A DNA stretch of 64,000 bases from Trinickia diaoshuihuensis (GTDB lineage Bacteria > Pseudomonadota > Gammaproteobacteria > Burkholderiales > Burkholderiaceae): positions 95,565-159,564 of the forward strand of contig NZ_QUBS01000086.1 of the NCBI RefSeq assembly GCF_003390925.1. The letters are read 5' to 3'. The notes below the pieces were generated by a model. It did no database searches and was not told the origin of the DNA. It saw only the letters and a program-made list of their open reading frames with translations. Positions 35,749 through 45,994 of this stretch are shown piece by piece. How positions within the stretch are numbered: position 1 is the first letter of the stretch; every line of letters starts with the position of its first letter. Position numbers and translations under genes: made by a program.

Positions 35749-38700
35749 ATGCATTTGCTGCGAACGGTTCCGGGTGGCTTCGTCGACGACACGGCGGGCG
35801 TCGTTCGCATCGATCAGCGCCCCGGCGATATCGTCGTGCTTAGTTCGGCCGATACGACGCTGTCGCTGCTGGCCGGCGTGATCGAGCGATTGGGCGAGGG
35901 TTTTCCGAGCCTGCGGCTGACCAACGTCACGTATTTGCGTCAACCGGCCTCCGTCGATTTTTATGTCGACGATGTCCTGCAGCATGCGCGGGTCGTCGTC
36001 ATCGATCACTTGGGCGGCGAGGCCTATTGGCCCTACGGGATCGAACGCGTCGTCCAATTGGCGAGGCGCAAGGGCCAGACGCTCGTCATGTTCTCGGGCG
36101 ATTTGCAGGAAGATCCGAACTTGATCGCGCAGAGCACGGCGAGCCCCGAATTTTGTACGCGCTTGTGGCGTTATTTGCGCGAAGGCGGCCCGGCCAATGC
36201 CGAGGCGTTTTTATGCGCCATCGCCTGGCACGCGCTCGGTTGGGGCGAGGAGCCGCCGTTGCCGGTCCCCGTTCCGAACGCAACGCTCTATCACCCGGAA
36301 CGCGACCGGCCGGCGATTTCCGATTGGCAAGCGCGGTGGTCCGCCGGCGCGCCCGTCGTCGCGATTCTCTTTTATCGCGCGCATTTGCAGGCATCGAATA
36401 CGGCCGTGTTCGATGCGCTGATCGACGCGTTGGAAGCACGCGGCCTCAATCCGCTACCGATCGCGATTACCTCGCTCAAGGATGCGGTCAGCCACGCGCT
36501 GGTGACCGAGCTGTGCCGCGAGCACGAGGTGGGGCTCGTCCTCAACACGACGGCGTTCGCGGCTTCGACGCCCGAAGACGGTCAATGGCCCGTGTTCGGC
36601 ATCGACGCCCCGGTCTTGCAAGTCATCCTCAGCGGCGGCAATCGCGACGATTGGCTCAAGGACAATCAGGGGCTCAACTCGCGCGATATCGCGATGCATA
36701 TCGCGCTGCCCGAGGTGGACGGCCGCATCATTACGCGGGCGATCAGCTTCAAAGGCCTCGCGTACCGCTGCCCGCATACCGAAGTAGACGTGGTTCGCTA
36801 TCAGCCCGATGCGGAGCGCGTCTCGTACGTTGCCGAACTCGCGCGCCGCTGGTGCCGGCTGCGCACCGCGCCGAACGAAGAAAAACGGCTCGCGTTGGTG
36901 CTCGCGAATTATCCCGTCAGCGAGGGGCGCATCGGCAACGGCGTGGGGCTCGATACGCCGGCATCGGTCGTCGAAATCTTGACGTCGCTGCGAGACGAGG
37001 GCTATCGTCTCGACGCCTTGCCGAGCGACGGTCAAGCGTTGATGGCGCGTCTGACGCAAGGCGTCACGAACGACCCCGCCGTACGCGACCTGCGCCCGGC
37101 CTTGCAAAGCTATTCGCTCGACGATTACCGCGCGGCGTTCGCGGCGTTGCCGGCGGCTGTGCAAGACGCGCTTTGCGACCGCTGGGGGCCGCCCGAGCGC
37201 GATCCGACCGTGCGCCAGGGGCGCTTCATGATCTCCGGATGGCGGTGCGGGCGTGTTTTCGTCGGCATTCAACCCTCGCGCTCGCGCGTGGCGGGCGACT
37301 ACGCGAGCTATCACGATGCCGACCTCGTTCCCCCGCACGCGTATCTGGCGTTCTACTTCTGGCTGCGTCACGTTTTCAACATCGACGCGCTCGTTCACGT
37401 GGGCAAGCACGGCAGCCTGGAATGGCTGCCCGGCAAAAGCGTCGCGCTGAGCGATAGCTGCTGGCCCGATCTGACGCTCGGCCCGATCCCGCATCTTTAT
37501 CCGTTCATCGTCAACGATCCCGGCGAAGGGAGCCAAGCGAAGCGGCGCGCGCACGCGGTCATCATCGACCATTTGATGCCTCCGCTCACGCGCGCCGAAT
37601 CGTATGGGCCGTTGCAGGACCTGGAGCGGCAGGTGGACGAGTATTACGAAGCATTGATGGTCGATGCGCGTCGAGCGAAGCTGCTGCGCGGCACGATCCT
37701 GGACACGATCGTCAAGCATCGTCTGCATGAAGAGCTCAGTATCGCCAAGCCGGCCGGGCAGGACGAAGAAGACGCTTTACTGACACGCGTCGATGCATGG
37801 CTGTGCGAATTAAAGGAAGCTCAGATTCGCGATGGTCTGCACATTTTCGGCCGTTCGCCGGCGGGGCGCGAGCGGCGCGACACGCTGCTCGCGCTCGCGC
37901 GCTTTCCCGTGGGGGACGGGCGAGGGAAAAACGCCGGCTTGATCGACGCGCTCGCCAAGGACCTACAGATCGATCATCTGTTCGATCCGTTGACGGCGGA
38001 GTGGTCCACTGCCTGGGGCGGGCCGCGTCCCGCGCTACTCGAACGTGTGAGCGAGACCCCATGGCGTCACAACGGGGATACGCGCGAACGGCTTGAACTG
38101 CTGGCCCAGCAACTGCTCGACGCACGGATGCGTATCGCCCTGGGTGACGGCAGCGTGAGCGTGGTACGCGATCACGCTCATGGCTTGCCGATTGACACTC
38201 TCCCGCTGACGAGCCTCGTGCTCGATCGCATCCGGGACGATCTGTTGCCGCGGCTTGCCGCCTGCGGGCCCGAGGAACTGCGGCATCTGAAGCGCGGACT
38301 CGAGGGTCGTTTCGTGCCGCCCGGGCCGAGCGGGTCGCCCTCGCGCGGCCGGCCCGACGTCTTGCCGACGGGACGAAACTTCTACTCCGTCGATACGCGT
38401 TCGATTCCGACACAGGCGGCTTGGGCTTTGGGTCTCAAATCGGCCCGCCAGTTGCTCGAGCGTCATCTGCAGGAGCATGGCGATTATCCGCGTGCGATCG
38501 GCCTGTCGATTTGGGGAACGGCCACCATGCGCACGGGGGGCGACGATATCGCCCAAGCGATGGCGTTGCTCGGAGTACGGCCGAAATGGGCGCCCGGCAG
38601 CCACCGCGTGACCGATTTCGAAATCCTCCCGGCCGGTGTGCTCGAACGGCCCCGTATCGATGTCACGTTGCGCGTGTCGGGATTTTTCCGCGATGCGTTT

Positions 38701-39582
38701 CCGAACGTCATGCATCTATTCGATGCGGCCGTGCAAGCCGTCGCGGAACTCGACGACGAGCCCGAGGAAGTCAATCCGATTCGTGCGCGCGTGCTGCGTG
38801 AACGCGATGCGTGGATCGCGCGCGGTCTCGACGAGAAGCAGGCCCGCAAACGCGCGGGCTGGCGCGTATTCAGCTCGAGACCGGGCACGTACGGTGCCGG
38901 GCTCCAGCAGATGATCGACACGAAAGCGTGGGATACCGACGAGGATTTAGCCGACGCGTATCGCGCTTTCGGCGGATACGCCTATGCATCGGCGAGCGCG
39001 GGCGACGAGGCGCACGGCGCATTTGCCACGCGGCTGGCCAGCATCGACGTCGTCTTGCAAAATCAGGACAACCGCGAACACGATCTACTCGATTCGAACG
39101 ACTACTACCAGTTCCAAGGCGGCATGGCGGCGGCCGTGCGGCATTTCTCCGGGCAGCAGCCGCAGCTTTACCATGCCGATCACAGCCACCCCGATGCGCC
39201 GCGCGTGCGGCCGCTCACCGAGGAAATCGCCCGCGTGATTCGCTCGCGCGTCGTCAATCCGAAGTGGCTGGACGGCGTAAAACGGCATGGATACAAGGGA
39301 GCGGCCGAGATCGCCGCCACGGTGGATTATCTGTACGGCTATGACGCAACGGCGCGCGTGATCTCGGATCATCAGTACGCCCTCGTGACCGATGCCTACC
39401 TGAACGATGCCGATACGCGCGGCTTCATGGAGCAACACAACCCACATGCGCTGCATTCGATTTGCGAGCGTTTGCTCGAAGCGATCGAACGCGGTTTGTG
39501 GCAAGAACCCGGCGCATACCGGGCGCAGATTGAACAACACCTGCTGGACAGCGAGCAGCGAATCGAACAGAGGTCATCGTGA
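35749..39582 (+). CDS. cobN: Cobaltochelatase large subunit CobN
   Basis: The 1277-residue protein is a full-length CobN/BchH-like chelatase subunit. Recognisable blocks include LNTTAFA and GIDAPVLQVILSGGNRDDW (about residues 265-300), KRLALVLANYPVSEGRIGNGVGLDTPAS, DALVHVGKHGSLEWLPGKSVALSD (about 545-570), GRNFYSVDTRSIPTQAAW, and DINNREHDLLDSNDYYQFQGGM-like QNQDNREHDLLDSNDYYQFQGG (about 1104-1125). It inserts Co2+ into hydrogenobyrinic acid a,c-diamide in the oxygen-dependent pathway, with ATP-dependent helper subunits. It is followed immediately by an AAA ATPase gene (GTGA overlap). Confidence 0.96.
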   Translation: MHLLRTVPGGFVDDTAGVVRIDQRPGDIVVLSSADTTLSLLAGVIERLGEGFPSLRLTNVTYLRQPASVDFYVDDVLQHARVVVIDHLGGEAYWPYGIERVVQLARRKGQTLVMFSGDLQEDPNLIAQSTASPEFCTRLWRYLREGGPANAEAFLCAIAWHALGWGEEPPLPVPVPNATLYHPERDRPAISDWQARWSAGAPVVAILFYRAHLQASNTAVFDALIDALEARGLNPLPIAITSLKDAVSHALVTELCREHEVGLVLNTTAFAASTPEDGQWPVFGIDAPVLQVILSGGNRDDWLKDNQGLNSRDIAMHIALPEVDGRIITRAISFKGLAYRCPHTEVDVVRYQPDAERVSYVAELARRWCRLRTAPNEEKRLALVLANYPVSEGRIGNGVGLDTPASVVEILTSLRDEGYRLDALPSDGQALMARLTQGVTNDPAVRDLRPALQSYSLDDYRAAFAALPAAVQDALCDRWGPPERDPTVRQGRFMISGWRCGRVFVGIQPSRSRVAGDYASYHDADLVPPHAYLAFYFWLRHVFNIDALVHVGKHGSLEWLPGKSVALSDSCWPDLTLGPIPHLYPFIVNDPGEGSQAKRRAHAVIIDHLMPPLTRAESYGPLQDLERQVDEYYEALMVDARRAKLLRGTILDTIVKHRLHEELSIAKPAGQDEEDALLTRVDAWLCELKEAQIRDGLHIFGRSPAGRERRDTLLALARFPVGDGRGKNAGLIDALAKDLQIDHLFDPLTAEWSTAWGGPRPALLERVSETPWRHNGDTRERLELLAQQLLDARMRIALGDGSVSVVRDHAHGLPIDTLPLTSLVLDRIRDDLLPRLAACGPEELRHLKRGLEGRFVPPGPSGSPSRGRPDVLPTGRNFYSVDTRSIPTQAAWALGLKSARQLLERHLQEHGDYPRAIGLSIWGTATMRTGGDDIAQAMALLGVRPKWAPGSHRVTDFEILPAGVLERPRIDVTLRVSGFFRDAFPNVMHLFDAAVQAVAELDDEPEEVNPIRARVLRERDAWIARGLDEKQARKRAGWRVFSSRPGTYGAGLQQMIDTKAWDTDEDLADAYRAFGGYAYASASAGDEAHGAFATRLASIDVVLQNQDNREHDLLDSNDYYQFQGGMAAAVRHFSGQQPQLYHADHSHPDAPRVRPLTEEIARVIRSRVVNPKWLDGVKRHGYKGAAEIAATVDYLYGYDATARVISDHQYALVTDAYLNDADTRGFMEQHNPHALHSICERLLEAIERGLWQEPGAYRAQIEQHLLDSEQRIEQRSS

Positions 39583-40670
39583 ACCGATCGAATGCCCCCG
39601 CCGCCGGCGCGGTGCCGCCGCCTTTTCCATTGAGCGCGCTGGTCGGTCAAGACGCGCTGCGCGACGCATTGCTGCTCGTGGCGGTCGATCCGTCGATCGG
39701 CGGCGTGCTCGTGAGCGGGCCGCGCGGCACGGCTAAATCGACGGCGGCGCGCTCGTTGGCGGAATTGCTGCCGGACGGCGGGTTCGTCACGTTGCCGCTC
39801 GGCGCGAGCGAAGATCGCGTGGTCGGCACGCTCGACCTTGCGGAAGCCCTGCGAGGAGGCGAGGTCAAATTCTCGCCGGGTCTGCTGGCGCGCGCGAACG
39901 GAGGCGTGCTTTACGTCGACGAAGTAAACCTGCTGCCCGATGCGCTGGTCGATGTCGTGCTCGATGCGGCGGCCAGCGGCATCAACTTGATCGAGCGCGA
40001 CGGCATCTCGCATAGCCATGCCGCTCGCTTCGTGCTGATCGGTACGATGAATCCAGAGGAAGGCGAGTTGCGTCCCCAGTTGCTCGATCGGTTCGGGTTG
40101 ATGGTGCAACTCGAGAATTGCTTCGACGCCGACGTCAGACAGCGCATCGTCAAGGTTCGAATGGCTTTCGATGCGGATCCCAATGCGCTGCGCGAATCGT
40201 ATGCGCAAGCGCAGCACCGGTTGGCGCAGCGGATTCGAGAGGCGAGGGCCGCGCTGCCCGCGTTGCCGTTCGCGGACGACGTTCACCACGCGATCAGCAC
40301 GCGCTGTATCGAGGCGGCCGTGGACGGCCTGCGCGCCGATCTCGTCATGCTACGCGCGGCGCGGGCGTGGGCCGCGCTCGATTCGGCGCCGGTCGTCACG
40401 AGCGAGCATGTTGGCCACGTCGCGGAGTTCGTGCTTCGGCACCGTAGGCGCGAACGCGCCGATGCGGGCGGTAACGGCTCTACCCGGGCCACCCCTCCGG
40501 CACATCACGCAGCGCTAAACGATGAACGGCAGGCGGCCGCGGACGCCTCGCCCGCGAACGATGGGGGGAATCGCGACGACGCGGACTCGGACTGGGGTTA
40601 CTTACCGCCCCAGCCCACCGGGCTCGCGAACGTCAAAGACGTGATACCGCTCTCGGCAAAAAAACGCTGA
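39579..40670 (+). CDS. ChlI/BchI-like AAA+ ATPase, probable cobaltochelatase subunit
   Basis: The 363-residue protein has a magnesium-chelatase ChlI-type AAA+ core: VSGPRGTAKSTAARSL (Walker A 47-55), GASEDRVVGTLDLAEALRGGEVKFSPGLLARANGGVLYVDEVNLL (about 77-122, with the Walker B Asp-Glu), then GTMNPEEGELRPQLLDRFG. After about residue 290 comes a polar, Gly/Ala/Asp-rich linker of about 50 residues. The GTG start overlaps the cobN stop. No cobS is present in the window; together with the VWA protein it likely replaces CobS-CobT in powering CobN, a pairing seen in other bacteria (ChlID-type cobaltochelatase). Confidence 0.9.
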   Translation: MNRSNAPAAGAVPPPFPLSALVGQDALRDALLLVAVDPSIGGVLVSGPRGTAKSTAARSLAELLPDGGFVTLPLGASEDRVVGTLDLAEALRGGEVKFSPGLLARANGGVLYVDEVNLLPDALVDVVLDAAASGINLIERDGISHSHAARFVLIGTMNPEEGELRPQLLDRFGLMVQLENCFDADVRQRIVKVRMAFDADPNALRESYAQAQHRLAQRIREARAALPALPFADDVHHAISTRCIEAAVDGLRADLVMLRAARAWAALDSAPVVTSEHVGHVAEFVLRHRRRERADAGGNGSTRATPPAHHAALNDERQAAADASPANDGGNRDDADSDWGYLPPQPTGLANVKDVIPLSAKKR

Positions 40671-40735
40671 GCCATCGGAAGGGCGCCTCCGCTGATACGC
40701 TCAGCGGGTTTCGATGGCCGCGCGGCGCTGACGGT

Positions 40736-41347
40736 GTGACGGGGCGTCATATTTCGACGAGCCCAGCGCCTCGCATTGCCTGGGCGGCTTCGTTGATGCA
40801 AAAAGGTGCCGGGCCATTGCAACGGCATCATTTGCGGTATGTCCGCCGCGAACCGGCGAGCCCCGCACTGCATTGCTTCTTGCTCGATTGCTCCGCATCG
40901 ATGCTGCGCGGCGAGCGTCTTGCCATGGCGAAGGGGCTAGTGCTTGCATGTTTCGACCAAGCCGCGATGCAACGCTCGCAAGCCGCGCTGATTTGCTTCG
41001 GCGGCGGCCGGGCCGACCTTCGGTTCGGGCCGGCAATACCGCGTTGGTGGAACGAACGCTGGATCGAGGCGATCGGTGGCGGCGGCGGGACGTCGTTTTC
41101 GATCGGCGTGGCGGCCGCTGAAAAACTGCTGTCTCGCACGCGACGGCAGCGTCCGGGCATGGAATGCGTGCTCTGGGTATTCGGCGACGGCCGCAGCCGC
41201 GACCGGCCGGCCAAACCCGATGCGGCCGATCGCATCGTCATCGTCGATTGCGAGCAAGGCGATCTTGCGCTAGGGCGATGCGTGTCGCTCGCGCGCGAGT
41301 GGGGTGCCGATTACGTTCCAGCGAGAGAGATGGCCCTTCGCGCGTAG
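40736..41347 (+). CDS. Small von Willebrand factor A (VWA) protein, ChlD-like, probable chelatase partner
   Basis: The 203-residue protein is a VWA domain with an intact MIDAS: DCSAS (residues 51-55), the Thr of GGGGTSF, and Asp in VFGDGRS. This matches the C-terminal integrin-like domain of magnesium chelatase subunit D without the N-terminal AAA domain or proline-rich linker. The start is uncertain: GTG 40736 is the first in-frame candidate, and an ATG lies 20 codons later. Its place after the ChlI-like gene suggests it forms the helper complex for CobN. The MIDAS would bind the metal-coordinating ChlI-type partner. Confidence 0.82.
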   Translation: MTGRHISTSPAPRIAWAASLMQKGAGPLQRHHLRYVRREPASPALHCFLLDCSASMLRGERLAMAKGLVLACFDQAAMQRSQAALICFGGGRADLRFGPAIPRWWNERWIEAIGGGGGTSFSIGVAAAEKLLSRTRRQRPGMECVLWVFGDGRSRDRPAKPDAADRIVIVDCEQGDLALGRCVSLAREWGADYVPAREMALRA

Positions 41348-41364
41348 CGAATCGTCGGTTACGG

Positions 41365-43074
41365 TTAGCCCTCGTACCAGCGCGGCGTATAGACCCATTC
41401 GCCGTTCGGCCCGCCCGCTATGGTCCGGGTCGTGGACGAACCGACGATGACCATCGTCCGCATATCGACCTGTGTCGATTGCAGCGCACCGAGCGTGGTC
41501 GTCGTCAACGATTCGCCCGGACGGCCGATATCGCGGCCGAGTACGACGCAAGTGCCCGGGTCGCGGTGACCGCGCACGATCTCCAACGCGCGATCGAGTT
41601 GCCACGGGCGCGCGCGCGATATTGGGTTATAAAACGCCATCACGAGATCGGCCGCCGCCGCATGTTCCAATCGTTTCTCGATGATGCTCCACGGCTTCAG
41701 ATTATCGGACAGAGACAGGATGCAAAAGTCATGGCCCAACGGTGCGCCGGCTTTCGCCGCCGTCGCCATCGCCGCCGAGACTCCCGGCACGATGCGCAAG
41801 TCCACCGCTCGCCAGCGCCCATCGCCGCCTGTGTCGAGCGCCTCGAAGACCGCCGACGCCATCGCGAATACGCCGGGGTCGCCCGACGATACGACCACCA
41901 CTTGCCGACCTTCGCAGGCCAACTCGAACGCGTGGCGCGCGCGCTGCAATTCCTCGCGGTTGTCCGTGCAATGCAGGCGCTGTCCCGGCTTGAACGGACC
42001 GGCCATGTTCACGTAGGTCTCGTAACCGAGTACGTCGCTGGCTTCGTCCAGCGCCGCGCGGGCATCGGGCGCCATGAGCCCGGCGCAGCCCGGGCCGAGT
42101 CCGACGACGGTCAGCCGTCCTCTCGGGCGGCCGATGCGCTCGGCATCGACCGGTGCGGCAGCGATGCCCAATGCAACGTTTCGGTTTTCCGCGATGCGGA
42201 CCTCGTGACCGACATCGAGCGACTGCGCCAGCAATCGTTCAGGCTCGACGGCATCGTCGGGTCCAAAGCGCAGCGCCACGCCCAAGGCACGAGCCGCCGC
42301 GTCGATCGCCGGATCCGCGCCTCGGCTCCGCGGCGCGAGCAAAACCGCGAGCGAACTTGGCGCAAGTCCTTGTTCCGCTAGCGCCGCCGTGACGATTTCA
42401 GCCGTCACCGCGCCGTCGCCGGAAACGGCCGCCACGATGCTGCGCGGATGAATGACGAGCTCGTCGCGCCGAGCGGCAGCGCTCGCCGGCGTGATGCGGA
42501 TCGTGAGCCGGGCTCCATCGCCCTGCGCAATACGCGCCTCATCGAGCCAAGGCGCGTCGCCGTCGATGCGCACGCTTTCACCCGCTAGCAAGTCCGAGAC
42601 GAAGTGCTTGCCTTGTTCGAGGTCCGCGAGAACATAGCCGTCGGGCGGATTGAGCAGGCACGTGCCGAAGCGCAGTTCACCGCTCGTCGTGATGGCCGGC
42701 GTCACACTCAAGGCCTGCGCGATCCGGCGCGCGAGAACGTTGACGCCCGCAAGGCCCCCAAGAAGCGGAACGACGGCGCTGCCATCCTCGGCCACGGCCA
42801 GCACCGGCGGCTCCGCGCCCTTGTTGGACAACATCGGCGCGATGCAGCGGATGACGATGCCGGCGGCGCACAGCGCAACGATCGGCGTGCCGCGCGCATA
42901 CAGCGCTTGCAGGTGCTCGGTGAGCTGAACGAAACCGCGGTCCGCTTCGTCGCCTAGCCGCGATTGCAGCCCGTGCACGAGCGCGCCGGGGCATGCGGCC
43001 TGAATGCGTCGCGCGGTGCCGAGCGCGCTGCGCCCGAGTACGACGATGGCGGGCGGTGCGCTCAACCCTGCCAT
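41365..43074 (-). CDS. cobJ: Fusion: CbiG-like domains with precorrin-3B C17-methyltransferase (CobJ)
   Basis: The 569-residue protein has an N-terminal CbiG-like part (about 1-310): [43 protein letters not shown], and an eroded CbiG_C segment (about 225-312). Residues about 319-569 form Cob[72 protein letters not shown], and [19 protein letters not shown]. CobJ methylates C17 and drives ring contraction. The N-terminal module resembles the enzyme that opens the lactone in the anaerobic pathway. The gene overlaps the end of cobI by 13 bases. Confidence 0.92.
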   Translation of the reverse strand: MAGLSAPPAIVVLGRSALGTARRIQAACPGALVHGLQSRLGDEADRGFVQLTEHLQALYARGTPIVALCAAGIVIRCIAPMLSNKGAEPPVLAVAEDGSAVVPLLGGLAGVNVLARRIAQALSVTPAITTSGELRFGTCLLNPPDGYVLADLEQGKHFVSDLLAGESVRIDGDAPWLDEARIAQGDGARLTIRITPASAAARRDELVIHPRSIVAAVSGDGAVTAEIVTAALAEQGLAPSSLAVLLAPRSRGADPAIDAAARALGVALRFGPDDAVEPERLLAQSLDVGHEVRIAENRNVALGIAAAPVDAERIGRPRGRLTVVGLGPGCAGLMAPDARAALDEASDVLGYETYVNMAGPFKPGQRLHCTDNREELQRARHAFELACEGRQVVVVSSGDPGVFAMASAVFEALDTGGDGRWRAVDLRIVPGVSAAMATAAKAGAPLGHDFCILSLSDNLKPWSIIEKRLEHAAAADLVMAFYNPISRARPWQLDRALEIVRGHRDPGTCVVLGRDIGRPGESLTTTTLGALQSTQVDMRTMVIVGSSTTRTIAGGPNGEWVYTPRWYEG

Positions 43075-43796
43075 TTCGGCCCCGGCACGATGAGCAGCGA
43101 GAAATAGGGCGATGCCATCGGATCGACTTCCGCCAACGGCACGATTCGTTGATTGGCCATCGTCGCCCGCTCGATATAGCGAGCCCGCTCCGAAAGCCCG
43201 AGTTCATCGAGCACGCGCCGCACCTTATCGAAGTTGCGGCCAAGTTTCATGATGACGGCCGCGTCGGTGTCGGCGAGTTTGCGCTTGAGCTCGTCTTCGG
43301 TCATGACGCCGGACAGAATCGAGAGCGCCTGATTGCGATAAACGAGCGGCGTGCCGAGCACGGCGGCGCCGCCGAGCATCGAACAGACACCCGGGATGAC
43401 CTCGACGGAAAAATCGGGGGCAAGCCGATCGTGCAGGTACATGTACGAGCCGTAAAACAGCGGATCGCCCTCGCAGACGACGGCCACGTCGCGCCCCGCA
43501 TTGAGTTCGTCGCCGATCATCGCGGCCGCGGTGTCGTAGAAATCGGCGATGACCGACTCGTACGAGAGCGGCGGTTCGAGCGCCTCGGTCGTGACCGGGT
43601 AGACGAGCGGCAATCGCGTTTGCTGCTCGGACAGGTGCGTTTCGATGATGCTGAACGCGTTGCCTTTTTTCCCCTTGGCGACGAAATAGGCGACGACCGG
43701 CGAAGCCTTCAGCAAGCGCAGCGCTTTTAACGTCAGCAACTCGGGATCGCCGGGGCCGACGCCGATGCCATACAAGTGTCCACGCGGGTTCATCAT
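43062..43796 (-). CDS. cobI: Precorrin-2 C20-methyltransferase
   Basis: The 244-residue SAM methyltransferase has the CobI/CbiL pattern: [39 protein letters not shown], the [18 protein letters not shown] loop, [19 protein letters not shown] and [18 protein letters not shown]. It methylates C20 of precorrin-2 to precorrin-3A. The start overlaps the cobG-cobH stop (ATGA), and its own end overlaps cobJ by 13 bases, so these three minus-strand genes are translated together. Confidence 0.95.
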   Translation of the reverse strand: MMNPRGHLYGIGVGPGDPELLTLKALRLLKASPVVAYFVAKGKKGNAFSIIETHLSEQQTRLPLVYPVTTEALEPPLSYESVIADFYDTAAAMIGDELNAGRDVAVVCEGDPLFYGSYMYLHDRLAPDFSVEVIPGVCSMLGGAAVLGTPLVYRNQALSILSGVMTEDELKRKLADTDAAVIMKLGRNFDKVRRVLDELGLSERARYIERATMANQRIVPLAEVDPMASPYFSLLIVPGPKWQG

Positions 43797-45823
43797 TCCT
43801 TTTCCGATGCGAGTGCGTTGACCGCCGCTGCCGCCATGGCGCTGCCCCCCCGGCGCCCCTCGACGATGACGTAAGGCACGCCGCGGCTATCCGCGGCCAG
43901 CATGGCCTTCGATTCGGCCGCCCCGACGAATCCGACCGGAAAGCCGAGGATCAGGGCGGGCCGGGGCGCGCCGGCGTCCAACATTTCGAGCAAATAAAAG
44001 AGGGCTGTCGGCGCATTGCCGATGGCCACCACGCTACCTTCGAGCCAAGGCCGCCACAGTTCGAGCGCAGCCGCGGAGCGCGTATTGCCGATCTTTCGCG
44101 CGAGCTCGGGCAGGGCGGGATCGCCGAGCATGCATAGCACTTCGTTCGACGCGGGTAGCCGCGCCCGCGTGATACCGTCGGCCACCATGCGCGAATCGCA
44201 AAGAATCGGGGCACCGGCGGCCAAGGCGCGGCGGCCGGCCGTGCCGGCGCCCTCCGAAAAACGAATGGCTTGCACGATATCGACCATCCCGCATGCGTGA
44301 ATCACGCGCACGGCGAGCTTTTCGAGGTCGGGGGGGATGGCGGACAGGTCGGCCTCGGCGCGTATGGTCGCGAACGATTGGTCGTAAATGGCTTGTCCGT
44401 CTCGGATGTATTCGATCATTGGAGTATGGGCTTGGGCCGATGCACGTAGCTGCCGCGCAGCCTCGTCGATAGTCAGCTCGGCGCCGATGCGTTCGCCGAA
44501 CCGATGCGCTTCGGCGCCGGCCACCGATGAGTCCCGACGATACAGATCGTAGCGAGCGGGCGCCACGGCCAGCAAAGTGTAGGGCGCGCAGTGCGCGGCG
44601 GCACACGAGCGTGCGCATCCGCTGAGATGAACCTCGACACCGCCGGGCAGGCTTCCCGCTATTTGCAATGCGTCGGCTTTCGTATCGGAGAGACCCTTGG
44701 CGCATCCGGTCGAACCCGCGCAGGCGATCACGCGAGCCAGCGGATGGCGCGGATCCGATACGAGGCCGAGGCGAGACAACGCGTGCATCACCTGAGGAAC
44801 GGCTTGCTCGGCGACGTTCGCTAGGATGACGCTTTGCCACGGCGTGAAGCGAAGCATGCCGTCGCCGTGAGCAAGCGCGAGTCGAGCCAGCGCCGCGAGC
44901 GTCGCCGTATCGATGCGGCCGAGCGGCGGCTGGCCGCCGAGATGCCATCGATCGGCCTCGCGCTGCGCATGCGCGCCGAAGCGCCGGGCACTATCGGCCG
45001 CGGCTCGGCGCCAGGCGCGGACATCGTCGTCGACCTGTAGATCGATCCCGGCGGCAGCGGCCGCTTGAACGAGCACCGCTTGTCCGTCGTGCGAGCGCAG
45101 CAAATCGCGCATCCGGTTCTCGTCAGGGCTGGCCCAATCGAGGAACGTATGCAAGAGCGCTCGCAGCAGAGGCGCCACCTCGCTTTGCTCGACCGCGGCC
45201 AATGCCTTGCCCGCCATCGGTGATGGCTGCCCGGCCAGACCGACGGCGAAGCGGGGCCCGCCGCTTTCAGCGCCTCGGCCGGCCATCGCCGCGAACCAGA
45301 TGTCGTGCGGGTGATCGAGCGCCGCGAGCCGTTCGCCGCCGTCGAGCAGCACCGAGAACTTCGGCGATAGCTCGGCCGAGCGCGGGTCGTTTTGCAGAAC
45401 GGAGAGGAGGGACTCGGCAAGCGCCGAGGTATCGCACAAGCTATCGATATCGAGTCCCGCCACGGGGCTTAGCAGTAGATTGCGCGCATCGTCCGCGACA
45501 GACGTTCGATGCGCCGCGCGGATGGGATCGTCCAGCGGATCGACGCGAACGCGCGGGCCGAGTCCCGCTTCGGCCAGCCGTTGGCTCAGCGCCGCTTCTT
45601 CCCCGGCTTTCACGCCGCGCACTTGTAGATTGGCGCGATTCGTCAGTTCGACGATACCCGCCGCGTGACGCTCGGCCGCTTCGGCCATCGCGAACGCCTG
45701 CGCCGCGTGCAGTTTGCCGCCGGGCAGTTTGATGCGGCACAGGCCGCCATCGCGTGCGGCGACGATCCGCGAGAGCGCGGGACAAGCCGAAGGCCGAAGA
45801 GAAGGAGACGGAGGGTAGCCCAA
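43793..45823 (-). CDS. cobG: Fusion: precorrin-3B synthase (CobG) with precorrin-8X methylmutase (CobH)
   Basis: The 676-residue protein joins two enzymes. Residues about 1-460 are CobG, a sulfite/nitrite-reductase-like monooxygenase: [25 protein letters not shown], and the Fe-S ligands CAGSTGC (about 366-372) and GCARSC (about 402-407) as Cx5C...Cx3C. Residues about 466-676 are Cob[14 protein letters not shown], the catalytic His in VIHACGMVD (about 509), [39 protein letters not shown]. CobG uses O2 to make precorrin-3B; CobH migrates a methyl group to give hydrogenobyrinic acid. Only a TTG (45823) is available as start at a plausible distance. The gene is the first of a unit with cobI and cobJ. 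Confidence 0.92.
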   Translation of the reverse strand: MGYPPSPSLRPSACPALSRIVAARDGGLCRIKLPGGKLHAAQAFAMAEAAERHAAGIVELTNRANLQVRGVKAGEEAALSQRLAEAGLGPRVRVDPLDDPIRAAHRTSVADDARNLLLSPVAGLDIDSLCDTSALAESLLSVLQNDPRSAELSPKFSVLLDGGERLAALDHPHDIWFAAMAGRGAESGGPRFAVGLAGQPSPMAGKALAAVEQSEVAPLLRALLHTFLDWASPDENRMRDLLRSHDGQAVLVQAAAAAGIDLQVDDDVRAWRRAAADSARRFGAHAQREADRWHLGGQPPLGRIDTATLAALARLALAHGDGMLRFTPWQSVILANVAEQAVPQVMHALSRLGLVSDPRHPLARVIACAGSTGCAKGLSDTKADALQIAGSLPGGVEVHLSGCARSCAAAHCAPYTLLAVAPARYDLYRRDSSVAGAEAHRFGERIGAELTIDEAARQLRASAQAHTPMIEYIRDGQAIYDQSFATIRAEADLSAIPPDLEKLAVRVIHACGMVDIVQAIRFSEGAGTAGRRALAAGAPILCDSRMVADGITRARLPASNEVLCMLGDPALPELARKIGNTRSAAALELWRPWLEGSVVAIGNAPTALFYLLEMLDAGAPRPALILGFPVGFVGAAESKAMLAADSRGVPYVIVEGRRGGSAMAAAAVNALASEKE

Positions 45824-45994
45824 GGTTCAACGAAAGTCGCGGTGCGCGCTGCCGGTCAAGCTCACGCGCTCGTGGTTTGCGCGAACGATCAGCGCCGGCA
45901 AAGCGGGTATTATGCCCTGTTTGCAAGGGTACGAATACCGCGGGCAGGGCGCTAGGCGCGGTGATTGAGCCGATATGTGCGGCGAGGGGCGATG

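Noticed and set aside
41164..42381. Long open frame on the plus strand antisense to the cbiG-cobJ fusion
   Set aside because: It is rich in Arg and shows no recognisable domain, while the minus strand encodes a clear CobJ. High GC content keeps the opposite frame open.
45824..45994. Riboswitch in the divergent gap between cobG-cobH and cobL
   Set aside because: No conserved cobalamin-aptamer segment could be found on either strand in these 171 bases.
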